From: an uncultured Amaricoccus sp.
Lineage (GTDB): Bacteria > Pseudomonadota > Alphaproteobacteria > Rhodobacterales > Rhodobacteraceae
Reading direction: 5' to 3'
Length of the DNA: 15,918 nt
Assembly: GCF_937858865.1 (NCBI RefSeq)
Contig: NZ_CALLYO010000376.1
Span: 1 to 15,918 of the forward strand
Shown: positions 6,724 through 13,859 of the stretch, piece after piece
Layout of the letters: each line of letters starts with the position of its first letter
Numbering within the stretch: the stretch's first letter is position 1
Program-made: the position numbers and the translations under genes
Notes under the pieces: model-generated
What the model was told of the DNA's origin: nothing
Seen by the model: only the letters and a program-made list of their open reading frames with translations
Databases searched by the model: none

Positions 6724-7235
6724 ACTCGGCAACCCTGGGCATCGCCGCCGATTTCGTGAAGACCGGCATCGAGAAGGCCGGCATCCCGCTCAGTGCCACG
6801 CTCGAGGCCTATCTCTCCCTCACCTTCGCGCGCTTCATCGGCGGGTCGATCAACGTCGATCTCCTCACCATCCGCGTCGCCCAGGCGCTCGACGCCGGCG
6901 CCCCGCGCGGCGTCATCCGCGGCCTCGCCGACGAATGCCTGATCGCCTGCGCCTTCTTCGAGCGCCGGCTCCGCCGCAGCGGCACCGTCCGCCACTACGT
7001 CGGCCTCGGCCAGACGAGCTACGACGCCGCCCGCCTCACCGAGCAGGCCTACGGCTTCGTGCACATGCGCGACGTCATGGCCAGCGCCGCCGCCACCGAC
7101 GAGGAGCACGAGGACGCCCGGGTGCTCGTCGACCGCGCCCGCGCCGGCAGCCAGACCGCCCGCAACGAGCTCGCCGTCCAGAACGTCGTCGTCGGTCCCT
7201 GGGGCAACGGCCGTCCCGGCCTCCTCTGGCGCTGA
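6720..7235 (+). CDS. hypothetical protein, 171 residues
   Basis: I do not recognise this protein. It is soluble in appearance, with no signal peptide or membrane segment. It is mostly helical in character: an N-terminal region with FVKTGIEKAG (12-21), a middle helix with YLSLTFARFIGG (31-42), and an Arg/Phe-rich patch FFERRLRRSG (79-88). An acidic stretch (TDEEHEDAR, 126-134) precedes a Gly/Pro-rich tail ending GPWGNGRPGLLWR. Codon use is C-ending and normal for the neighbourhood, which supports a real gene. I chose the ATG at 6720, where a short upstream frame ends in an ATGA overlap; an ATG at 6684 would add 12 unremarkable residues. Its stop lies two bases from that of the converging channel gene. 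No function can be assigned. Confidence 0.72.
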   Translation: MNSATLGIAADFVKTGIEKAGIPLSATLEAYLSLTFARFIGGSINVDLLTIRVAQALDAGAPRGVIRGLADECLIACAFFERRLRRSGTVRHYVGLGQTSYDAARLTEQAYGFVHMRDVMASAAATDEEHEDARVLVDRARAGSQTARNELAVQNVVVGPWGNGRPGLLWR

Positions 7236-7237
7236 GC

Positions 7238-7741
7238 TCAGTCCGGGTCGGATCGCTCCTCCCGGCCGAGCTCCGCCCCCGCGCGGTCGAGCTTGCCGAA
7301 CTCGGTCATCACGCTCACCAGCACCCCCGCCGTCCAGCTGAAGGTGAAGAGCCCCGACATGGCGATGATCGGCCCGATCAGCCGCCAGGGATCGGGCAGC
7401 GTCACGTCCCCCGCCCCGAGGGTGGTGTAGCTCTGCAGCACGAAGAAGTAACTGTCGCGCATCGCCGGGATCATCCCCGCGCCGCTGATCGGGATGGCCC
7501 AGATCAGCGTCTCGGCGAAATGGGTGAGCGAGAGCGCCGCGATGGTGACCCCGAGCAGCAGGTTCGCCCGCCAGTGCGGCCCGCCCGCCGTCACCCCGAC
7601 CCAGCTCCGGTTGAACCGGCGGGTGATGACCCGGAGCGCCGCGCCATGCACGAAGATGATGACGACGAGCCCGATCATGCCGACGAGGATCTCGACGAGC
7701 GGCCCCGGCGCGGCCACCGTGATCTCCGCTATCCCGTCCAA
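7238..7741 (-). CDS. potassium-channel-family (pore-loop) membrane protein
   Basis: A 167-residue inner-membrane protein with three probable transmembrane segments (about 14-36, 60-84 and 120-145) and a pore loop just before the last one. The filter reads TLGAGD (107-112), aligned with the potassium-channel signature TVGYGD; Val is replaced by Leu and Tyr by Ala, while both glycines and the aspartate remain. This matches the small two-helix ion channel family (Ion_trans_2-like) with an extra N-terminal helix. There is no cytoplasmic RCK or cyclic nucleotide domain; only a short charged tail (147-167). The start is a TTG at 7741, supported by GAGGTG at 7746-7751. Potassium selectivity is uncertain given the filter. 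The gene is convergent with the hypothetical gene and downstream of HU in the same direction. Confidence 0.8.
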   Translation of the reverse strand: MDGIAEITVAAPGPLVEILVGMIGLVVIIFVHGAALRVITRRFNRSWVGVTAGGPHWRANLLLGVTIAALSLTHFAETLIWAIPISGAGMIPAMRDSYFFVLQSYTTLGAGDVTLPDPWRLIGPIIAMSGLFTFSWTAGVLVSVMTEFGKLDRAGAELGREERSDPD

Positions 7742-7745
7742 GCGC

Positions 7746-7751
7746 CACCTC
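7746..7751 (-). promoter_or_regulatory. ribosome binding site supporting a TTG start for the channel gene
   Basis: GAGGTG on the minus strand lies at good spacing before the TTG at 7741. The next in-frame ATG is 21 codons inside the first membrane segment, so the TTG is the better start. Confidence 0.55.
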
Positions 7752-7793
7752 GCGGTCCCCGGCGCGAAGGACCCTGGAATCCGGCGCGGCCCT

Positions 7794-7821
7794 TGTCAAC
7801 GCGCCGGTGTCAACGCGCCGG
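7794..7821. repeat. perfect 14-bp tandem duplication
   Basis: TGTCAACGCGCCGG occurs twice head to tail (7794-7807 and 7808-7821). On the minus strand each copy supplies a perfect TTGACA, the -35 consensus, 14 bp apart and upstream of the channel gene. No good -10 hexamer is seen 16-18 bases downstream of either. Confidence 0.8.
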
Positions 7822-7856
7822 CAGACGGAAACAGGCCGCGCCGCCCGCGGCCCGTT

Positions 7857-7881
7857 CCTTCGCGAAGGCCCCGCGGGGCCT
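7857..7881 (-). terminator. candidate terminator of the HU gene
   Basis: A perfect 16-bp palindrome, AGGCCCCGCGGGGCCT (7866-7881), starts at the first base of the HU stop codon complement. It shares its end with a second palindrome, CCTTCGCGAAGG (7857-7868). The two could fold alternately in the transcript. There is no U-run after the stem, so the strength as an intrinsic terminator is uncertain. Confidence 0.45.
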
Positions 7882-8171
7882 CAGGCGTTGATGACGTCCT
7901 TGAGCTGCTTGGCGATCGTCACCTTGGCGACGCGGTCGGCCGGCTTCTTCATCTGCTCGCCGGTCGAGGGATTGCGCACCATCCGCTCCGGGCGGGCGCG
8001 GCAGGCGAACTTGCCGAGGCCGGGCAGCGTGACCGCCCCGCCCTGGGAAACCTCGCGGGTCACCACCTCGGTCAGCGCCTCCAGCGCGCGATTGGCGCTC
8101 GCCTTGTCCAGAGAGGCGCTCTCGGCGATCGCGGCGACCAGCTGCGTCTTCGTCATCGGCTTCTGTGTCAT
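7881..8171 (-). CDS. HU family DNA-binding protein
   Basis: A 96-residue histone-like protein of the HU/IHF family, a dimeric DNA-bending protein of the nucleoid. The beta-arm hallmark is present: GLGKF, then RPERMVRNPSTGEQMKKPA, with the intercalating proline in RNP. The protein ends TIAKQLKDVINA, as in HU. The wording (GGAVTLPGLGKF) resembles HU proteins of Rhodobacterales. The frame is open further upstream to 8228, but the ATG at 8171 has AGGA eight bases before it and gives MTQKPMTKTQLV, close to the usual HU start. HU rather than IHF is favoured by the overall sequence, but I do not assign a paralogue symbol. A promoter candidate lies at 8227-8255, and two nested palindromes follow the stop. 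Confidence 0.93.
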   Translation of the reverse strand: MTQKPMTKTQLVAAIAESASLDKASANRALEALTEVVTREVSQGGAVTLPGLGKFACRARPERMVRNPSTGEQMKKPADRVAKVTIAKQLKDVINA

Positions 8172-8226
8172 CAAGCGTTTCCTGGTTATGCGGATGAGAA
8201 TGGCAAGGCGGGGACCCGCCCCGGGC

Positions 8227-8265
8227 ACTTAAGCCACTCGCCGCGGGAAACTCAATCGCCGATTG
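8227..8265 (-). promoter_or_regulatory. candidate HU promoter with overlapping inverted repeat
   Basis: On the minus strand TTGAGT (8255-8250) and TTAAGT (8232-8227) are separated by 17 bp, giving a leader of about 50 bases before the HU ATG. The inverted repeat CAATC-GCC-GATTG (8253-8265) overlaps the -35 and could be a regulator site. Hexamer matches are moderate. Confidence 0.4.
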
Positions 8266-8272
8266 TCGCCGC

Positions 8273-8292
8273 ACCCCATGATTTATTGGGGT
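8273..8292 (-). terminator. candidate terminator hairpin downstream of amn
   Basis: ACCCCA and TGGGGT form a perfect 6-bp inverted repeat around an AT-rich 8-base loop, about 60 bases after the amn stop and before the HU promoter. The stem is short and no U-run follows. Confidence 0.3.
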
Positions 8293-8352
8293 TCAGCGCA
8301 ATCACGGAGCGAGTGTTGCATGAAAGTTTCGCCATTCGCGGGCGCCCTCCCC

Positions 8353-9852
8353 TCACAGGAAGGCGGTCTCGTCGAAGCTCCGGAGCTTGCGCGAATGCAG
8401 CTTCTCGAGCGGCATGTCGCGCAGCGCCTCCATCGCCCGGATGCCGATCCTGAGGTGCTGCGCCACCTGCCGCTTGTAGAAATCGGTCGCCATCCCCGGC
8501 AGCTTCAGCTCGCCGTGCAGCGGCTTGTCCGAGACGCAGAGCAGCGTCCCGTAGGGCACGCGGAAGCGGAATCCGTTCGCCGCGATCGTCGCGCTCTCCA
8601 TGTCGAGCGCGATCGCCCGCGCCTGGCTGAGCCGCGCCACCGGCCCGCGGGTATCGACCAGCTCCCAGTTGCGGTTGTCGATCGTCGCCACCGTCCCGGT
8701 CCGCATGATCTTCTTCAGCTCGTAGCCGGCCAGCCCCGTCACCTCGGCCACCGCGTTCTCCAGCGCGACCTGAACCTCGGCGAGCGGCGGGATCGGCACC
8801 CAGACCGGCAGGTCGTCGTCGAGCACATGGTCCTCGCGCATGTAGGCATGCGCCAGCACATAGTCGCCGAGCGACTGCGAGTTCCTCAGCCCGGCGCAAT
8901 GGCCGACCATCAGCCAGACGTGCGGCCGCAGCACCGCGATATGGTCGGTGATCGTCTTGGCGTTCGAGGGACCGATACCGATGTTCACCATCGAGATCCC
9001 CGAGTTGCGCGGCCGGATCAGGTGGAAGGCCGGCATCTGCGGCAGCCGCCCGGCGAACTCCATCGCCTCGCCGGCCCGGCCGACCACGGTGTTGCCCGGC
9101 CCGACGAAGGCCTCGTAGCCCGACCCCGGATCGGCCAGCGCCCGCCGGGCGAACTCCACGAACTCGTCCATGTAGAACTGGTAGTTGGTGAAGACGACGT
9201 GGTTCTGGAAATGCGTCGCGCTCGTCGCGGTATAATGCGCGAGCCGCGCCAGCGAATAGTCGATGCGCTGCGCGGTGAAGGGCGCGAGCGGCCGCGCCCC
9301 CGACGGCGAGGCCCAGGCGGTCCCGTTGACGATATGGTCGTCGGTGGTGTTGAGGTCGGGCACGTCGAAGATGTCGCGCAGCGGCCGGTGCAGAGCCTCC
9401 TCGATCGACCCCTCGACATGCGCGTCCTCGCCCATGGCGAAATGCAGCGGGATGGGCGTGTCCGAGGTCCCGACCCGGATCGGCATCCCGTGGTTCTGGA
9501 TCAGCAGCCCGAGCTGCTGGATCAGGTAGCCTTCGAAGAGGTCCGGCCGGGTGATCGTCGTCTCGTAGACCCCGGGCTCGGTCACATGCCCGAACGAGAG
9601 CCGCGAGTCGACCTTGGCGAAGCTCGCCGTGGTCAGGCTCACCTGCGGATAGAAGGCGCGATAGCGCCCCTCGGGCGGCCGCCCGCGCATCACCGCCGCG
9701 AAATGCCGCCGCAGAAACCCGGTCGCCGCCCGATAGCGCTTCTGCAGGTCGGCGACCGCCGCCTCCGCCTCGTTGAAGAGCTCGTCCGGCGCCTGCGGCG
9801 GCGAGACGAGCGGCAGCTCGGCGAGGGGCGAAGGGTGCCGCGTGCCGCTCAT
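8353..9852 (-). CDS. amn: AMP nucleosidase
   Basis: A 499-residue cytosolic enzyme that hydrolyses AMP to adenine and ribose 5-phosphate (EC 3.2.2.4). The N-terminal half is the AMP nucleosidase-specific domain (AFYPQVSLTTASF at 67-79 and FEGYLIQQLGLLI at 107-119). The C-terminal half is a nucleoside phosphorylase fold with IGIGPSNAKT (291-300), VGHCAGLRNSQ (316-326), the ribose-binding DMES (417-420) and the catalytic-region SDKP (441-444). Length agrees with the bacterial family (about 480-500). The ATG at 9852 overlaps the stop of the adenine deaminase gene as ATGA, so the two are translationally coupled and most likely one transcript. Together they would take AMP to hypoxanthine plus ammonia, bypassing AMP deaminase. 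Confidence 0.96.
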   Translation of the reverse strand: MSGTRHPSPLAELPLVSPPQAPDELFNEAEAAVADLQKRYRAATGFLRRHFAAVMRGRPPEGRYRAFYPQVSLTTASFAKVDSRLSFGHVTEPGVYETTITRPDLFEGYLIQQLGLLIQNHGMPIRVGTSDTPIPLHFAMGEDAHVEGSIEEALHRPLRDIFDVPDLNTTDDHIVNGTAWASPSGARPLAPFTAQRIDYSLARLAHYTATSATHFQNHVVFTNYQFYMDEFVEFARRALADPGSGYEAFVGPGNTVVGRAGEAMEFAGRLPQMPAFHLIRPRNSGISMVNIGIGPSNAKTITDHIAVLRPHVWLMVGHCAGLRNSQSLGDYVLAHAYMREDHVLDDDLPVWVPIPPLAEVQVALENAVAEVTGLAGYELKKIMRTGTVATIDNRNWELVDTRGPVARLSQARAIALDMESATIAANGFRFRVPYGTLLCVSDKPLHGELKLPGMATDFYKRQVAQHLRIGIRAMEALRDMPLEKLHSRKLRSFDETAFL

Positions 9853-11663
9853 GCCGGCACGAAGGGTGAGGTCAGCTCGAACCTCTCCACGTCGACGAGG
9901 CCGAGATCGGAGATGCGCAGCGCCGGGATGACCACGAGCGCGAGCAGCGAATGCTGCATGTAGGCGTTGTTGAGCCGGCAGCCGCAGGCCGCCATCGCCG
10001 CCACCATCGCCTCGGCGTCCTTCGCCACCTCCTCGGCCGGCGCATCCGACATGAGCCCGGCGATCGGCAGCCGAACCAGCGCGAGCTCCCTGCCCTCGCG
10101 CCAGACCGTCACCCCGCCGCCCACCTCGCCCAGCCGGTTCGCGGCCAGCGCCATGTCCGCCTTAGAGGTGCCGACGACGATCATGTGATGGCTGTCGTGC
10201 GCCACCGTCGAGGCCACGGCGCAGGGCACGTCGTAGCCGAAGCCGGAGACGAAGCCGTTGACCACGCCGCCCGTGCCCCGGTGCCGCTCGACGAGCGCGA
10301 TCTGGCAGACGTCCGCGGCCGGATCCATCGCCACGAGCCCGCCGTCGACCCCCAGGTCCGCCTCGAGCGCCCGTGTCGGCGCCTGGTTCTCGACCACGCC
10401 GATCACTCGCGCCCGTACCCGGTTCGCCCCCTCGGGTGCCGCGACGTCGAAATCTTCTGCCGCCAGCCGCCGCCCCATGCGCACTGTCCGCCGCGCCGAA
10501 TCCGGCCAGCGGAAGTCGGGCAGCGGCGCGAGGCAGCGCCCGCCCTCCGCCACGATCTCGCCGCGGGCGATCACCGTCTCGATCGGCAGCGTGCGGAGAT
10601 CCGAGGTCAGGATGCAGTCGGCCCGCCGCCCCGGCGCGATCGAGCCGAGCTCGCGCTCCAGCCCGAAGTGCGTCGCGGTGTTGATCGTCGCCATCTGCAG
10701 CGCGACGAGCGGGTCGAGGCCGCAGTCGATCGCATGCCGCACCACCCGGTCCATGTGCCCCTCGTTGACCAGCGTGCCGGAATGGCAATCGTCGGTGCAG
10801 AGGATGAAGCCCCGCGGATCGAGCCCCTTCTCCGTCACGGCGGTGATCTGAGCCTTCACGTCGTACCAGGCCGACCCGAGCCGCAGCATCGCCCGCATCC
10901 CCTGGCGCACCCGCGCGATGGCGTCCTCCTCGCGCGTGCCCTCGTGATCGTCCGCCGGCCCGCCGGCGGCATAGGCCGGGAAATCGGTGAGGTCCGGGCT
11001 CGCATAGTGCCCGCCCACCACCTTGCCGGCGGCTTGCGTCGCCGCGATCTCGCCGAGCATCTTCGCATCCCCCGCGACGACGCCGGGATAGTTCATCATC
11101 TCCCCGAGCCCGACGATCCCCGGCCAGCCCATCGCCTCGGCCACGTCCTCGGGCCCGATCTCCGCCCCCGGCGTCTCCAGCCCCGGCGCCGACGGCGCGC
11201 AGGAGGGCATCTCGACGAAGACGTTGATCGGCTGCGCCATCGCCTCGTCGTGCATCAGCCGCACGCCTTCGAGGCCGAGCACGTTCGCCACCTCGTGCGG
11301 GTCGGTGAACATGCTGGTCGTACCGTGCGGCATCACCGCGCGAGCGAACTGGCTGACCACCAGCATCCCCGACTCGACGTGCATATGCCCGTCGCAGAGC
11401 CCCGGGATCAGGTAGCGCCCGCCGGCGTCGATCACCCGCGTCCGCGGCCCGATGACGGCCGAGGCGTCCGGCCCGCAGGCGGCGAAGCGCCCGGCCTTGA
11501 CCGCGATGTCGGCGCCCTCGATCACCTCGCGCGAGTGCACGTTGACCCAGGCGCAGTTCCTGACGACGAGATCGGCCGGCGCCCGCCCGGCGGCCACCGC
11601 CACCAGCTCCGCCCCGACCTCGGCCCACGACCGCACGTTCTGCCCGTTCTCCATGCGCGCCAT
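9849..11663 (-). CDS. ade: adenine deaminase
   Basis: A 604-residue amidohydrolase of the adenine deaminase family, which converts adenine to hypoxanthine and ammonia (EC 3.5.4.2) with a dinuclear metal centre. Visible motifs are DGHMH (91-95; metal ligands H93 and H95), GEMMNYPGVV (187-196; bridging-type E188), H219, H240 in DDHEGT, and CTDDCHSG (289-296) with D291. The C-terminal adenine deaminase domain has AHDSHHMIVVG. Where I expect the usual GHAPGL-type phrase after the third histidine, this protein has GHYASPDL, so it belongs to a divergent branch and its exact substrate is less certain. The start is the ATG at 11663; the ATG three codons on is also possible. It is first in a two-gene unit with amn. 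Confidence 0.9.
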   Translation of the reverse strand: MARMENGQNVRSWAEVGAELVAVAAGRAPADLVVRNCAWVNVHSREVIEGADIAVKAGRFAACGPDASAVIGPRTRVIDAGGRYLIPGLCDGHMHVESGMLVVSQFARAVMPHGTTSMFTDPHEVANVLGLEGVRLMHDEAMAQPINVFVEMPSCAPSAPGLETPGAEIGPEDVAEAMGWPGIVGLGEMMNYPGVVAGDAKMLGEIAATQAAGKVVGGHYASPDLTDFPAYAAGGPADDHEGTREEDAIARVRQGMRAMLRLGSAWYDVKAQITAVTEKGLDPRGFILCTDDCHSGTLVNEGHMDRVVRHAIDCGLDPLVALQMATINTATHFGLERELGSIAPGRRADCILTSDLRTLPIETVIARGEIVAEGGRCLAPLPDFRWPDSARRTVRMGRRLAAEDFDVAAPEGANRVRARVIGVVENQAPTRALEADLGVDGGLVAMDPAADVCQIALVERHRGTGGVVNGFVSGFGYDVPCAVASTVAHDSHHMIVVGTSKADMALAANRLGEVGGGVTVWREGRELALVRLPIAGLMSDAPAEEVAKDAEAMVAAMAACGCRLNNAYMQHSLLALVVIPALRISDLGLVDVERFELTSPFVPA

Positions 11664-11715
11664 GCTCTCACCGCCCCGCCGCCCGCTTCAAGCGGTATTT
11701 TCCGCAAGGCCGCCC

Positions 11716-11768
11716 GTTAACGATTATGCCAAAGGTGGTTAACGTCAGGGAGATTTTATTATAAAATC
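11716..11768 (-). promoter_or_regulatory. AT-rich control region of the ade-amn operon
   Basis: Between amtB and ade lie a direct repeat GTTAACG (11716-11722 and 11738-11744; 22-bp period) and a perfect AT-rich inverted repeat GATTTTAT-T-ATAAAATC (11752-11768). On the minus strand the palindrome contains an exact TATAAT (11763-11758), and a CATAAT-like hexamer lies between the GTTAACG copies. This is the best place for the ade-amn promoter and one or two regulator sites. No good -35 hexamer is seen. Confidence 0.4.
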
Positions 11769-11784
11769 AATGCGTTACCGAGTT

Positions 11785-11834
11785 GTCGCACTGTGCGACC
11801 CCGTGCGACGGCGGCCCCCGCGGGGGCCGCCGTC
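11785..11834 (-). terminator. candidate terminator of glnK-amtB: large GC palindrome plus second hairpin
   Basis: Eight bases beyond the amtB stop is a perfect 28-bp palindrome (11807-11834), with a 14-bp arm reading GACGGCGGCCCCCG. Further downstream is a second hairpin, GTCGCAC-T-GTGCGAC (11785-11799), with another GTGCGAC at 11803-11809 that could pair instead. A U-run is missing. The stem is strong enough to be a terminator or a 3'-end stabiliser. Confidence 0.6.
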
Positions 11835-11842
11835 CCTCTCCA

Positions 11843-13180
<1,338 letters not shown>

Positions 13181-13217
13181 CACGTGTCTTCCTCGCATCA
13201 TGTTCCTGGGGTGGCCG

Positions 13218-13556
13218 TCACAGGGCGTCGTCGCCCGTCTCGCCGGTGCGGACCCGGAGGGCCTGCTCGACCGAGAGGACGAAGATCTTGCCGTCGCCGA
13301 TCTTGCCGGTCTTGGAGGTGGCCGCGATCGTCTCCACCGCCTGCGCCGCGATCGCGTCGGGCACCACCAGCTCGAGCCTGACCTTCGGCACGAAGTTCAC
13401 GACGTACTCGGCGCCGCGGTAGATCTCGGTGTGGCCGGACTGCCGCCCGTAGCCCTTCACCTCCGACACCATCAAGCCCTGGACCCCGAGAGCGGTCAGC
13501 GCCTCGCGCACCTCCTCGAGCTTGAACGGCTTGATCACGGCGATGATCAATTTCAT
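13218..13556 (-). CDS. glnK: nitrogen regulatory protein P-II (GlnK)
   Basis: A complete 112-residue PII signalling protein. It forms trimers that bind ATP/ADP and 2-oxoglutarate and report nitrogen status. The T-loop GRQSGHTEIYRGAEYVVNF contains Y51, the uridylylation site, and the C-terminal KIGDGKIFVLSVEQALRVRTGE is the nucleotide-binding signature. I call it GlnK rather than GlnB because it is followed directly by amtB; GlnK normally blocks the ammonium channel when nitrogen is plentiful. The ATG at 13556 has GAGG five bases upstream. A sigma-54-type promoter lies 53 bases upstream of the start codon. Confidence 0.97.
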   Translation of the reverse strand: MKLIIAVIKPFKLEEVREALTALGVQGLMVSEVKGYGRQSGHTEIYRGAEYVVNFVPKVRLELVVPDAIAAQAVETIAATSKTGKIGDGKIFVLSVEQALRVRTGETGDDAL

Positions 13557-13582
13557 GGGGGCCTCGTCTCCTGCTTTCTCGC

Positions 13583-13597
13583 GACGCGAGCCGCGTC
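13583..13597 (-). promoter_or_regulatory. hairpin at the predicted 5' end of the glnK-amtB transcript
   Basis: GACGCG-AGC-CGCGTC is a perfect 6-bp inverted repeat with a 3-base loop. It would begin at about the second transcribed base if transcription starts near 13598, as the -24/-12 promoter predicts. It may stabilise the mRNA. Confidence 0.4.
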
Positions 13598-13608
13598 AAG
13601 GAGGACCA

Positions 13609-13624
13609 AGCACATTTCGTGCCA
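13609..13624 (-). promoter_or_regulatory. sigma-54 (-24/-12) promoter of glnK-amtB
   Basis: The minus strand reads TGGCACGAAATGTGCT. The -24 element TGGCACG matches the RpoN consensus fully, and the -12 element GTGCT keeps the essential GC, with exactly 12 bp between GG and GC. The predicted start near 13598 gives a 42-base leader. RpoN-dependent transcription activated by NtrC is well established for glnK-amtB operons. I could not see a convincing NtrC inverted repeat upstream. Confidence 0.8.
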
Positions 13625-13719
13625 AGTGGCCGGAGATCAGCCAACATACTGGATGCAGTGAATAATCTTGAGGTCGATCACCTGGATTGCTAACTGTATG
13701 CCTAATTTTTGATCTTGCA

Positions 13720-13756
13720 CTGCCACACAACCGCTCACTGCCTGAAAAGGTGGCAG
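13720..13756 (+). repeat. inverted repeat CTGCCAC...GTGGCAG
   Basis: Perfect 7-bp arms at 13720-13726 and 13750-13756 are separated by 23 bases. The position suits a regulator of either divergent gene or an enhancer site for the sigma-54 promoter. The arms do not match the NtrC consensus. Confidence 0.3.
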
Positions 13757-13859
13757 ATCACGACTTCCGGCTCGCGCTTTCCAGGCGGCATCATGATCTG
13801 GCGGTCGGGCGGGAATCCGCGTAGTGTTCACGAAAATCGAGAGCAGAACGAACAAGGGC

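Larger units (their letters stand above)
13557..13859. other. 303-bp divergent intergenic region, relatively AT-rich in the middle
   Basis: This gap separates glnK from the penicillin-binding protein gene. Its left part holds the glnK promoter. Its centre (about 13640-13760) is clearly richer in A and T than anywhere nearby and carries short repeats (CACTGCC at 13718-13724 and 13736-13742; CTGCCAC/GTGGCAG). I found no RNA gene, no DnaA box, no dif-like site and no clear NtrC site in it. Confidence 0.6.

Noticed and set aside
9951..11720. Plus-strand open frame of nearly 600 codons opposite adenine deaminase
   Set aside because: Composition is His/Arg/Pro-rich and unlike a folded protein; the minus-strand frame has amidohydrolase metal motifs in the right order.
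11717..11742. CtrA site from the two TTAA elements before ade
   Set aside because: The gap between the TTAA elements is 18 bp, not the 7 bp of the full CtrA motif; only half-site similarity remains.
13716..13756. NtrC enhancer for the glnK promoter
   Set aside because: TGCAC appears once as a half-site, but the partner half at correct spacing is absent and the nearby inverted repeat (CTGCCAC/GTGGCAG) has a 23-base spacer.
13640..13760. Possible replication origin or dif site in the AT-richer gap
   Set aside because: No TTATCCACA-like DnaA box and no XerC/XerD-type arms are visible, and neighbouring genes are not typical origin markers.
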